Positions 1 through 6,939 are shown, numbered from the stretch's first letter. The stretch: 12,417 bases of DNA from CBDUXT01 sp965371245 (GCA_965371245.1 CBDUXT010000131.1:1-12417); one strand, 5' to 3'. Notes: generated from the letters alone by a model not told the origin. Program-made: numbers and translations.

Positions 1-17
1 CCTGTGCTTGTTCGCAT

Positions 18-52
18 CGTGTCCGTGGGCTTGCGCCCACGGCTCTGACACG
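18..52 (-). repeat. CAGAG-tagged palindrome, copy A
   Basis: A perfect 8-bp stem, CCGTGGGC (23-30) with GCCCACGG (35-42), closes a 4-base loop. It is followed on the plus strand by CTCTG and enclosed by CGTGTC (18-23) and GACACG (47-52). Read on the minus strand it is CAGAG, then the stem, then a GCAA loop. The same arrangement occurs at 1085-1109 and 12369-12393, which marks it as a dispersed repeat. It lies about 130 bases beyond the stop of the minus-strand membrane protein gene. No gene is visible between it and that stop. Confidence 0.7.
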
Positions 53-181
53 GCGTGGCGCCGTCAAGATGGCTTTGCACGGTCCGCCAAAACTGTCACG
101 CACCCTTGGTTACCCAACTCCAAGTTCGTTACGGCGTCAGCGAGCGACAAGCCTGCGACTGCCGCGCGAATGAGAAAGGGG

Positions 182-1045
182 TCAAGGGAGTGCCCTGGCC
201 TGCTGGGTCGCCAAGGTGGAGGCGGCCTCGGTTGCGGGAACGAGGCTGACTGTCGCAACAACATCGACGAGAAGTCGATGCGGGACGTCCAGCGCCTCGC
301 TGTCCATGCCGTTGTTCAGTTCGGTGGAGGAGAGCAGAATCCAGGTGTTGTCGCGCGCCATCGAGTCGGGCACGATGTGGTAGGTCAGCTCCGGCGCGAG
401 GCGAAAGTTTCGCGGCAGTGATCGCCCGATCAGCGCGGAGACGTCGCCGGGCCATCGGTCGAAGTCTCGACGATAGGCGGCGGCCGCGCGAGCCACCCGT
501 TTCATCTCGTCGGCCAGATCCGACGTCTTGTTCAAGTCCGTGATCGTGGCGACCGCGATGGGTGGCGTCCAGGTCAAGACCCCTGTCGACGCCACGTTCG
601 TGTTGATCAGCCCGATCAGGTAGATCCACGCCGGCAGGATAAGGACCGCAACCGCGAGCCCGATCCATGCCAACGCCCGGCGCTCGCCGGGTTTCCGCGC
701 GCGTACGACGGCAAAGAGCGCTGCAGTGATGGCCACGACCTGAGTGACGACGGGGATAAAGAAAAGAAGCGCGAAGACAAAGGCGACGATGGAGGCCGTC
801 CGCGTTACCGCCACCGGTCCGGCGAGTGCGGCCGCCTCGCCGGCGGCGAAACCGGATCCCGGTTCATCGTGTCCTGGCGGCGTTGTGGGCGGACCCGGCG
901 GAACGGCGTCGAGCCCCCAGGCAACCTCGGCCGGCGCTGAGAACGGCGGCGCGCCGCCCACGGTCGCGCCGCAGTTCCCGCATTTTCCGGGTCGGCCGGG
1001 TTCGACCTCAACCACGTGTCGACAGGCTGAGCAGGTCACTTCCAC
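182..1045 (-). CDS. zinc-ribbon, DUF4190-like membrane protein with pilin-like C-terminal region
   Basis: I do not recognise a specific gene. From the GTG at 1045 the protein is 287 residues. Residues about 5-25 form a zinc ribbon with two CxxC pairs (CSAC and CGNC). A Pro/Gly-rich linker follows. Two hydrophobic segments (about 82-115 and 124-147) are separated by a basic, charged loop (RARKPGERR), the layout of DUF4190-type membrane proteins. The tail (about 175-287) contains AYRRDFDRWPGDVSALI, which resembles the region after the helix in type II secretion pseudopilins. The open frame extends to a GTG at 1138, giving 318 residues, but positions 1085-1109 hold a copy of a dispersed palindrome. 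I therefore prefer the start just before the zinc ribbon; TTG at 1081 is a third option. None has a clear ribosome binding site. Role unknown, probably in the inner membrane. The reading frame is confident; function and start are not. Confidence 0.7.
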   Translation of the reverse strand: MEVTCSACRHVVEVEPGRPGKCGNCGATVGGAPPFSAPAEVAWGLDAVPPGPPTTPPGHDEPGSGFAAGEAAALAGPVAVTRTASIVAFVFALLFFIPVVTQVVAITAALFAVVRARKPGERRALAWIGLAVAVLILPAWIYLIGLINTNVASTGVLTWTPPIAVATITDLNKTSDLADEMKRVARAAAAYRRDFDRWPGDVSALIGRSLPRNFRLAPELTYHIVPDSMARDNTWILLSSTELNNGMDSEALDVPHRLLVDVVATVSLVPATEAASTLATQQARALP

Positions 1046-1084
1046 AACCGAAGATGTACCGCAGGCGGTTCCGTAAGGCAAAAC

Positions 1085-1109
1085 CAGAGCCGCAGGCGCG
1101 AGCCCGCGG
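1085..1109 (+). repeat. CAGAG-tagged palindrome, copy B
   Basis: CAGAG (1085-1089) is followed directly by CCGCAGGC (1090-1097), a GCGA loop (1098-1101) and GCCCGCGG (1102-1109). This makes an 8-bp stem with one wobble pair. Tag, stem length and GNRA-type loop match copies A and C. Copy D, 45 bases further on, faces the opposite way, so the two look like a REP-type doublet. Confidence 0.65.
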
Positions 1110-1153
1110 ACCTCCGACGTCAGTATGCCACCCAGCACGCGACCGCCGGCAAG

Positions 1154-1207
1154 CCGGTTCTACCGGTGCTCTGAAAACTGCCCAACGCCGATTCCATCAC
1201 GCACTCC
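1154..1207 (-). repeat. CAGAG-tagged palindrome, copy D, with conserved tail
   Basis: A short hairpin (CCGGT-TCT-ACCGG, 1154-1166) is followed on the plus strand by GTGCTCTGAAAACT (1166-1179) and then CCC, GCCGATTC and TCACGCAC. The same tail, slightly diverged, lies in reverse orientation at 12339-12375. Its CTCTG equals the CAGAG tag of the other copies. The stem is shorter than in A, B and C, so this may be a decayed member. Confidence 0.55.
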
Positions 1208-1271
1208 AACGACCGGCAACGGCATGGGGCCGGGCCACAGAGCGTGGGATCGTCAATTTGCGGCGGCCGGG

Positions 1272-1300
1272 TTCAAAACAGTGGACGTTGCTGCTATCAT
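1272..1300 (+). promoter_or_regulatory. sigma-70-type promoter for the SRP RNA
   Basis: TTCAAA (1272-1277, four of six to TTGACA) and TATCAT (1295-1300, five of six to TATAAT) are separated by exactly 17 bases. Transcription would start near 1307, about 30 bases before the paired core of the SRP RNA. No other good -10 box is seen between the minus-strand gene and dnaX, so this promoter could also serve the dnaX operon by read-through. Confidence 0.55.
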
Positions 1301-1335
1301 CGCCGCGCAGGACGGTCGCGACGGTGCGTTCCGAC

Positions 1336-1450
1336 GGTCCTTGACGGCCAGGTCCCATGCAGTGGGTGCCGCAGGCAGCGGGTCAGGCTGGAAACAGAGC
1401 AGCCCACTTGTTTCACTCAGGTGCCGTGGATCGCCTGGTCGTCAAAGACC
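1336..1450 (+). ncRNA. ffs: signal recognition particle RNA (4.5S-like)
   Basis: This RNA binds Ffh and helps deliver nascent membrane and secreted proteins to the translocon. The diagnostic Ffh-binding hairpin is present: GG-TCAGG (1381-1387), then CTG-GAAA-CAG (1388-1397), then AGCAG-CC (1398-1404). The flanks fold back as a long rod: TTGACGGCCAGG (1341-1352) pairs with CCTGGTCGTCAA (1434-1445), GGTC (1336-1339) with GACC (1447-1450), and GGTGCC (1365-1370) with a second GGTGCC (1420-1425) through two wobble pairs. The size of about 115 bases fits the bacterial small type, and no Alu-domain motif is evident. Its place just before dnaX matches the known scr/ffs-dnaX linkage. Exact ends are inferred from pairing; the 5' end could reach about 1307. 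Confidence 0.9.
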
Positions 1451-1467
1451 GCCAGAGCGGCGGGGTG

Positions 1468-1497
1468 CTCGCGCCTTGTGGGCGAGGTTCTCTTTGT
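1468..1497 (+). terminator. possible intrinsic terminator after the SRP RNA
   Basis: CTCGC (1468-1472) pairs with GCGAG (1482-1486), and CC with GG inside, around a TTGT loop with one bulged G. A T-rich stretch, GTTCTCTTTGT (1487-1497), follows. The stem is short and the T tract is interrupted, so read-through into dnaX is likely. This would give partial separation of the abundant RNA from the operon. Confidence 0.4.
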
Positions 1498-1563
1498 CAA
1501 AGCGGCGGGTGTCGCCGGCGCCAGGACGGGTGGCCGGGGCGGGCCCGCCGAACAACGGGTGTC

Positions 1564-3051
1564 ATGTCGTATCGAGTTTTGGCACGAACGTATCGCAGCA
1601 ACACCTTCGACGAAGTCGTGGGCCAGGGACCCATTGCGACCACGCTGAAAAACGCGATCACCGCCGGTCGCGTCCACCACGGCTATCTCTTCACCGGGAC
1701 GCGCGGCGTCGGAAAGACGTCGATGGCGCGCATCCTGGCCAAGGCGCTGAACTGTCTGGCGTTCGACGAACCCACCATCACGCCTTGTTGCAAGTGTGAA
1801 TCGTGTATCCCGGTCTCGCTCGGCGACGACATTGATGTTGTCGAGATCGACGCGGCCAGCAACACCGGTGTGGACGACATTCGGGAGCTGCGCAGCAACG
1901 CAACGCTGCGCCCGACCCGGGCGCGCTTCAAGATCTACATCATCGATGAAGTGCATATGCTCAGCACGAACGCTTTCAATGCCCTGCTCAAGATCCTGGA
2001 AGAGCCGCCGTCGCACGTTAAGTTCATCCTCGCCACGACCGAAAGCCACAAGTTGCCGGCCACCATCCAGAGCCGGTGCCAGCGCTTCGACTTCCGCGCC
2101 ATTGGGGCGGAGGCCATCGGCGAGCATCTTCAAAGCATTCTTCGTACAGAGGATGTCCAGGCAGAGGACGCCGTCATCCGGCGCATCGCCCGCCTCGCCA
2201 ACGGATCGATGCGCGACGCGCTCTCGCTGCTGGACAAACTCCTGTCCTATGAATCGCAGAACCTGACCGCAGCCATCGTAGATGAGATTATCCCGCCGGC
2301 CCATGACGAGTTGGCGGCGGACGTGATCAATCATGTGGCCGACCGCGACGCCGCGGGCGCCTTGGCGGCCCTGGACCGCGCCCTGCAAAGCGGACGGACG
2401 ATGGAGCGCTTCGCCGATCGGCTGATCGATCATCTCCGAACCCTGATGGTCATGTGTGTCTGTGGCGAGGCCACGGAACTCGTGGACGTCTCCGGGCCGT
2501 TGCGTCCCGAGCTTGCCGCTCATGCGGCGAGCTTTGACGGCCCCACCTACGTGTACATGATCTCGCTTCTCGAAGAGCTGAGGCGAAACATGAAGGGCAG
2601 TGGGGCGGCGCGTGCCCTGGCGGATGCCGCCATGGTTCGGCTGGCGATGGCCCGTCAGTTTACCGACCTCGACGAGATACTCTCCGATCTGGAGCGTGGT
2701 GGCGGCGTGCCCTCGACCGCGGCGCCGGCAACCCCATCAAAAAAAAAAGACCGACCTAGCGCAACGGTGATCGAGCAAGCAACCGCGGCGACCGGCAACG
2801 TGGTCCCGCAGGAATCCGTCGGGGCAACGCCGGCAACGGAGCAGGCCGTACCGGTAGTGGCCTCGCCGGGGATGAGTTCCGCCGAGTGGCAGCGGGCCGC
2901 GCAGGATCCGGTCGTACAGCGAATCAAGGAAGCCGTTGACGGAACGATCCTGGATGTCCGTCCCGCGGCGCGATCGGAGAAATCGGCACCGAACGACACG
3001 GGCGCGGCACCCGATGAAAAACCTGAGCCAGACCTCTTCTCTACGGAGTGA
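1564..3051 (+). CDS. dnaX: DNA polymerase III subunits tau/gamma
   Basis: ATPase of the sliding-clamp loader, which opens the beta clamp onto primed DNA; tau also couples polymerases and helicase. The 495 residues begin with the canonical MSYRVLARTYR. Visible motifs are Walker A GTRGVGKT (45-52), zinc-binding cysteines C64, C75, C78 and C81, Walker B YIIDEVH (about 125-131), sensor 1 ATTE, the SRC arginine-finger motif (170-172) and sensor 2 GSMRDALSLLD. A lid and collar follow, then a low-complexity linker (about 370-455) and a short tau tail with DPVVQRIKEAVDGTILDVRP. The frame is open back to 1357, but that extension lies over the SRP RNA gene and is not protein-like. No strong ribosome binding site is seen; a 12-base palindrome (1538-1549) sits just ahead of the ATG. 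The gene ends 6 bases before ybaB. Confidence 0.96.
   Translation: MSYRVLARTYRSNTFDEVVGQGPIATTLKNAITAGRVHHGYLFTGTRGVGKTSMARILAKALNCLAFDEPTITPCCKCESCIPVSLGDDIDVVEIDAASNTGVDDIRELRSNATLRPTRARFKIYIIDEVHMLSTNAFNALLKILEEPPSHVKFILATTESHKLPATIQSRCQRFDFRAIGAEAIGEHLQSILRTEDVQAEDAVIRRIARLANGSMRDALSLLDKLLSYESQNLTAAIVDEIIPPAHDELAADVINHVADRDAAGALAALDRALQSGRTMERFADRLIDHLRTLMVMCVCGEATELVDVSGPLRPELAAHAASFDGPTYVYMISLLEELRRNMKGSGAARALADAAMVRLAMARQFTDLDEILSDLERGGGVPSTAAPATPSKKKDRPSATVIEQATAATGNVVPQESVGATPATEQAVPVVASPGMSSAEWQRAAQDPVVQRIKEAVDGTILDVRPAARSEKSAPNDTGAAPDEKPEPDLFSTE
2739..2759 (+). promoter_or_regulatory. A10 slippage site for a gamma form of DnaX
   Basis: Ten consecutive A (2739-2748) encode the end of a Ser codon and Lys 393-395, just after the clamp-loader core. 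A -1 shift, or insertion of one A into the mRNA, reads AGA-CCG-ACC-TAG and stops at 2757-2759, giving a product of about 398 residues. A +1 shift meets TGA at 2768-2770. Known dnaX genes use such sites: ribosomal frameshifting in E. coli and transcriptional slippage on an A run in Thermus. No strong downstream stem-loop is obvious, which favours the Thermus-like route. Use of the site is inferred. Confidence 0.6.
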
Positions 3052-3057
3052 CGATCC

Positions 3058-3393
3058 ATGTTGGGTAATCTCGGAAATCTCGCGGGTCTGATGAAATCAG
3101 CCGCGGCGTTACAGGGGCAGATGGCTCGGATGCAGGAAGAGTTGGCCAGGCGACGCTTTGACGCAGACGCGGGCGCGGGGATGGTGCGCGCGACGGTCGA
3201 TGGCAAAGGAACCCTCCTCGACGTCAAGATCGAGCCCGCGGCCGTGGAAGACGTGGAGCTTCTCGAAGATCTGATCAAAGGGGCCGTGGGGGCGGCCGTG
3301 GCGAAGTCCCAGGAGGCGATGAAAACCGAGCTTGCCGGTCTGACGGGCGGGCTCAACATTCCCGGGCTCACCGAGATGCTCGGCGGAAAGTAG
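3058..3393 (+). CDS. ybaB: YbaB/EbfC family nucleoid-associated protein
   Basis: Small dimeric DNA-binding protein of the YbaB/EbfC family, thought to coat the nucleoid and to affect gene expression or recombination. The 111 residues show the family layout: a Gly/Leu-rich start (MLGNLGNLAGLMKSA), a long N-terminal helix (about 12-33), the central strand region VRATVDGKGTLLDVKIEP (about 43-60), a second helix (about 63-90) and a Gly-rich end (GGLNIPGLTEMLGGK). A good ribosome binding site, GGAG (3045-3048), lies 9 bases before the ATG and overlaps the end of dnaX. Six bases separate it from the dnaX stop, so translation is probably coupled. The dnaX-ybaB-recR order is widely conserved. Confidence 0.93.
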   Translation: MLGNLGNLAGLMKSAAALQGQMARMQEELARRRFDADAGAGMVRATVDGKGTLLDVKIEPAAVEDVELLEDLIKGAVGAAVAKSQEAMKTELAGLTGGLNIPGLTEMLGGK

Positions 3394-3421
3394 CCACGTC
3401 CGTTTTCTGGAGAGTGCTGCC

Positions 3422-4024
3422 ATGAGCGGCGAACCGATTGAGTCTCTCGCCCGCCTGAAAGAAAAGTTCCAAGCGCTTCCGGGTATCGGACCTCGAACTG
3501 CGGAGCGCCTGGCGTTCCACATTCTCCGCGAGCCGCGGGACTTTGCCGCCGGGCTGGCCCGAGCCCTGCTTGACGTCAAAGACAAAGTCATTCACTGCCG
3601 CACGTGCTACCACCTGACCGAAAAGGATCCCTGCTTCATCTGCTCCGACGAGAGTCGCGACGCGGGTGAGATATGGGTCGTCGAGCAACCCAAGGATCTA
3701 CTCGCCATGGAATCGACCGGGCTTGTTCCCGGACGGTACCACGTGCTCATGGGGCATATCGCACCACTGGACGGGGTTGAGCCGGAGGATCTGACCATCG
3801 ATGCCCTCGTCGAGCGCGTTCGGGCGGGCGGCGTCCACGAGGTGGTTCTGGCACTGAACCCCACGCTCGACGGGGACGGCACCGCCCTGCACATCCAGAG
3901 CCTGTTGCGTGATTTCGACGTGCTCGTGACGCGCCCCGCGCGCGGGTTGGCGGTCGGATCGCAGCTCGAGTACGCCTCGCTGGGCATGCTGGAGGCCGCG
4001 ATCCGCGGCCGCTCACGCATGTAG
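3422..4024 (+). CDS. recR: recombination mediator protein RecR
   Basis: Works with RecO (and RecF) to load RecA on SSB-coated single-stranded gaps during repair. At 200 residues it has the usual length. It has a helix-hairpin-helix with LPGIGPRTAERLAFHIL (19-35), a four-cysteine zinc finger (C59, C62, C71, C74), a Toprim domain beginning at WVVEQPKDLLAME (85-97), then LDGVEPEDL and LNPTLDGDGTA. The C-terminal Walker B-like TRPARGLAVGSQLEY (170-184) has Ala where many RecR proteins have Pro. The ribosome binding site GGAGAG (3409-3414) is 7 bases from the ATG. It is the third gene of the dnaX operon, 28 bases after ybaB. A new promoter follows the gene, so the operon probably ends here. Confidence 0.96.
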   Translation: MSGEPIESLARLKEKFQALPGIGPRTAERLAFHILREPRDFAAGLARALLDVKDKVIHCRTCYHLTEKDPCFICSDESRDAGEIWVVEQPKDLLAMESTGLVPGRYHVLMGHIAPLDGVEPEDLTIDALVERVRAGGVHEVVLALNPTLDGDGTALHIQSLLRDFDVLVTRPARGLAVGSQLEYASLGMLEAAIRGRSRM

Positions 4025-4071
4025 GCATGCCTTAACACCACATCTCGTGGATCGCGTTTTTGTTCCGGACA

Positions 4072-4080
4072 TGCTATAAT
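4072..4080 (+). promoter_or_regulatory. extended -10 promoter for rpoN
   Basis: TG (4072-4073), one base, then a perfect TATAAT (4075-4080) form an extended -10 element in the recR-rpoN gap. At 17 bases upstream there is only TCGCGT, so no good -35 box. An extended -10 can compensate for that. Transcription would start near 4087, leaving a leader of about 120 bases before the rpoN ATG. That leader shows no riboswitch I recognise. Confidence 0.6.
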
Positions 4081-4206
4081 AAACGGGCTGGCGATTGGGC
4101 ATCGGCCCGATAACGGTACGGTCAGCTCCGGGATCCTCTGTGCCATACATTTGGCAGTCTCGGCGGCGAAGCGTGGTTGGTTGAACACCACGACGGGGAC
4201 CACTGC

Positions 4207-5667
4207 ATGGCGCAGTATATGTCACAATTCCTTGGCCAGCAGATGCGGCTTGAGCAGCGGCTTACGCCCCAGCTCATCCAGTCGATGGCCATTCTGCAAA
4301 AACCCGTTGCGGACCTCGAGGCCTACATCGAAAGCGCGCTGGAGGGCAACGCGGCCCTTGAAATCGCCGAACCTCAACCGTCTGAGACCTCGGACGCGGG
4401 GGAGGGTCAAAACGGGTCCGTCGAGCGTACCGACCCGGACGCCGGCAGCTTCGATCGCCTGCACAAACTCTCGCGCGACTACGATCTTGACGACTACGAC
4501 CGAGCGCCCTTTTCTTCGCGCCGAGCAAGCTCCGGCGAGGACCGCGACGCGAAAATGGGCGCCATGGCAAACACGGCCGGTCGCGAGATTGGGCTCAACG
4601 AACACTTGTTGGCCCAGTGGACGCTTGTGGAGGTCGATCCCCAGACGCGGCGAGCCGGTGAGGCCGTCATCGATCATCTTGATCCCGACGGCTATCTTCG
4701 CGTACGGCTCGAGGAGATTTCAACCCGTGTTCGTCCATCGATTCCAGTCGACGCGCTAAGTGTCGCTCTGTCACACATTCGCGAACTTGAACCGGTCGGC
4801 GTCGGCGCGCGGGACCTGCTCGAGTGTCTCTTGCTTCAACTCGACGCGCTGCCCGGGGACAATTGCCTGGAACGGACGCTCATCGAGCATCATCTCAATG
4901 ACATTGCACACAACCGCCTACCGGCCATCGCCAAGGCCACCGGTTACTCCATAGGAGAAATCAACGAAGCGCTGACGGCCATGCGTTCGACGATCTGTCT
5001 TCACCCCGGCTACCTGGTGGGCGATCGATCGGTGCCGATCATCCGCCCGGATGTCATCGTCGACTACGCCGAAACGGGCGGCGGGTTGACCGTCCGCCTG
5101 GCGCGCGGGAACACCCCGGCGCTGCAAATCCGCGATGAGGTGGTTGCGCTGGCGAAGTCTCGGCAAAACGGCAAGGACACCCGCGATTTCGCGCGCAGGC
5201 ACGTCGAGGAAGCCACCGCGCTGATCGATGCGGTCAAGTTTCGCCAGAGCCGCCTTCTCGACGTGTCCCGTGCCATCATCGAAAAGCAGCGCGACTTCTT
5301 CGATGTCGGTCCCGAAGGACTGACCATCCTACGCATGAGCGACCTGGCCGCTGAGCAGAGCTGCGACCCCTCCACCATCAGCCGCACCGTGGCGGAGAAG
5401 TACATGCAAACCCCTCGCGGCATTTACCCGCTGCGATATTTCTTTACGGGCGGGACGGAGACCGATGACGGGCAAAGCATGGGCTGGGACCGGGTCAAGA
5501 CCCGTGTTCGCGAACTGGTCGACGCCGAGGATCGAAAAAAACCGCTCAACGACGATCAGGTAGCCGCCCTACTGAAAAAGGAAGGCATCGAAATCTCACG
5601 ACGGACCGTCGCCAAATACCGACAACAGCTTGACATTCCGGCGGCGAGGCAGCGCCGTCAGTTCTGA
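4207..5667 (+). CDS. rpoN: RNA polymerase sigma-54 factor
   Basis: Directs core RNA polymerase to -24/-12 promoters that need AAA+ activators. All regions are present in 486 residues. Region I is Gln/Leu-rich and contains RLEQRLTPQLIQSMAILQ (14-31). An acidic variable region II spans about 53-120. The core-binding region (about 125-320) contains LEPVGVGARDLLECLLLQL. A helix-turn-helix lies near 376-400 (SDLAAEQSCDPSTISRTVAEKY). The RpoN box reads SRRTVAKYR (464-472), with Ser for the usual first Ala. I chose the ATG at 4207, preceded by GGGG (4195-4198). The frame also opens at TTG 4177, and another ATG lies at 4219 without a ribosome binding site. It has its own promoter and is followed 51 bases later by dus. 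It implies that bacterial enhancer-binding proteins exist elsewhere in the genome. Confidence 0.96.
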   Translation: MAQYMSQFLGQQMRLEQRLTPQLIQSMAILQKPVADLEAYIESALEGNAALEIAEPQPSETSDAGEGQNGSVERTDPDAGSFDRLHKLSRDYDLDDYDRAPFSSRRASSGEDRDAKMGAMANTAGREIGLNEHLLAQWTLVEVDPQTRRAGEAVIDHLDPDGYLRVRLEEISTRVRPSIPVDALSVALSHIRELEPVGVGARDLLECLLLQLDALPGDNCLERTLIEHHLNDIAHNRLPAIAKATGYSIGEINEALTAMRSTICLHPGYLVGDRSVPIIRPDVIVDYAETGGGLTVRLARGNTPALQIRDEVVALAKSRQNGKDTRDFARRHVEEATALIDAVKFRQSRLLDVSRAIIEKQRDFFDVGPEGLTILRMSDLAAEQSCDPSTISRTVAEKYMQTPRGIYPLRYFFTGGTETDDGQSMGWDRVKTRVRELVDAEDRKKPLNDDQVAALLKKEGIEISRRTVAKYRQQLDIPAARQRRQF

Positions 5668-5718
5668 CGGCTCGAACCGTCCACCGACCCGAGTCCACAC
5701 CGAAGAGCGCTCGACACC

Positions 5719-6768
5719 GTGCTGATCCTTGGGAACCTGCAGCTCGACGCCCCGTTCGTTCAGGCCGCCCTCAGCGGCTATAGTGACTTGCCGATGCGCC
5801 GCCTGGCCCGTCGTTACGGCGCACCCTATGCGCTCAACGAGGTAATGCTCGACCGGCTCGTCCTGATGCCCGGGCGCGTGCGACGCCGGGTACTGAATGT
5901 CGAGGGCGACGACCATCCCGTGGGCGGACAGCTCATGGGTGCCGACCCGGACGACTTCGCCCCGGCCGCCGAGGCGATGGTGGGCGCCGGATACGATGTC
6001 ATCGACATCAACTTCGGCTGCCCGGTCAAGAAGGTGCTCGGGCGGTGCCGCGGCGGCTTTCATCTGTCTCAGCCGACAGTTGCGCTGACGATCATCCGCC
6101 GCGTCTTCGACGCCGTTGGCGCGGCGCGCCCGGTGACCCTGAAAATGCGTCGCGGCATGGATGATTCACCCGAAGCCCGGCGAAACTTCTTCGAGATTCT
6201 CGACGGTGCGCTGGCGATCGGTGTGTCGGCCGTCACCGTGCATGGGCGGACGGTCAAGCAACGATATGTCGGTCCGAGCAACTGGGACTTCCTGGCCACC
6301 GTCAAGGAAAAAATGGGCAAGTGCGTGTTGCTGGGAAGCGGCGATCTGTTCAGCGCCGAGGCATGCCTGCGGATGATTCGCGATACCGGCGTCGATGGCG
6401 TCACCATCGCGCGCGGCTGTATCGGCAATCCCTGGATCTTCCGCGAGTGCCTCGCCCTGTGGCGAGGCGAACAGCTACCGCCGCCGCCCTCCATCGCCGA
6501 GCAGCGCGAAGCGATCGCCGGCCACTGGGGCGACATGGTCACGACCTATCCGGAAGGCTCGCCCGCCAGGATCATGCGAAAGTTTGGAATCAAGTACTCG
6601 GAACATCACCCGCTGGCCAGGAAAGTTCGGGATGCTTTCATCGCCGTCTCCAACGCGGACGACATCCAGCGACTGCTGGATAAGTGGTACGATCCGACGG
6701 TGGATTGGCCGCCCGTAAAGCGCCGCGACCGGCATGGTGACCTCGTTGCGGCCGGTGCAACGCTCTAG
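5719..6768 (+). CDS. dus: tRNA-dihydrouridine synthase
   Basis: FMN enzyme that reduces specific uridines of tRNA to dihydrouridine with NADPH. The 349-residue protein shows a TIM-barrel start (LDAPFVQAALSGYSDLPMRRL), the active-site segment DINFGCPVKKVLGRCRGG (95-112) with catalytic Cys101, LKMRRGMDD (141-149), TVHGRTVKQRYVGPSNW and the flavin-phosphate region GVTIARGCIGNPWIF. A C-terminal helical domain follows. The start is a GTG; GAAGAG (5702-5707) upstream is a modest ribosome binding site. Which Dus subfamily it belongs to (and so which tRNA position) cannot be read here. It follows rpoN on the same strand with no evident promoter between, so co-transcription is likely. A weak hairpin, TGCCGT (6769-6774) with ACGGCA (6785-6790), lies right after the stop. 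Confidence 0.93.
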   Translation: MLILGNLQLDAPFVQAALSGYSDLPMRRLARRYGAPYALNEVMLDRLVLMPGRVRRRVLNVEGDDHPVGGQLMGADPDDFAPAAEAMVGAGYDVIDINFGCPVKKVLGRCRGGFHLSQPTVALTIIRRVFDAVGAARPVTLKMRRGMDDSPEARRNFFEILDGALAIGVSAVTVHGRTVKQRYVGPSNWDFLATVKEKMGKCVLLGSGDLFSAEACLRMIRDTGVDGVTIARGCIGNPWIFRECLALWRGEQLPPPPSIAEQREAIAGHWGDMVTTYPEGSPARIMRKFGIKYSEHHPLARKVRDAFIAVSNADDIQRLLDKWYDPTVDWPPVKRRDRHGDLVAAGATL

Positions 6769-6846
6769 TGCCGTCCAGCAAAATACGGCAATGTCTTCAG
6801 CCGGCGCGCCTCGTCCAAGACCGTCTTTCCAAGCCGCGATGGTGAG

Positions 6847-6897
6847 GGAGCGGTTTCGTGTGCGAAAGCGGACCGCTTCCTTACGGGCGCGGCTCGG
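6847..6897. repeat. palindromic GC-rich intergenic element between convergent genes
   Basis: The gap between convergent dus and trmB holds overlapping inverted repeats. GGAGCGGT (6847-6854) can pair with ACCGCTTCC (6872-6880), TTTCG (6854-6858) with CGAAA (6863-6867) around TGTG, and AAGCGG-A-CCGCTT (6866-6878) is itself a palindrome. These pairings exclude one another. GGGCGCGGCTCGG follows. It has the look of a dispersed element rather than a simple terminator, since no T run is present. No second copy is seen in the window. Confidence 0.4.
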
Positions 6898-6939
6898 AAA
6901 TAGCCTTCTTAAACACGCTCTTAGCTGTGAAGCGCGGGA

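Noticed and set aside
1357..1563. 69-codon N-terminal extension of DnaX
   Set aside because: It runs over the SRP RNA gene and its possible terminator, has no DnaX-like sequence, and the canonical DnaX start lies at 1564.
1580..1597. Sigma-54-like TGGCAC sequence
   Set aside because: The -24 half looks good, but the -12 half is poor (TATCGC), and it lies inside the dnaX coding sequence with no gene start downstream.
1417..2523. 368-codon minus-strand frame opposite dnaX
   Set aside because: No recognisable domain; antisense to the conserved ATPase core of DnaX.
5534..5541. Run of A in rpoN as a second slippage site
   Set aside because: Only seven A, and a shifted product would lose the RpoN box; there is no precedent for such a form, so I see it as ordinary Lys-Lys coding.
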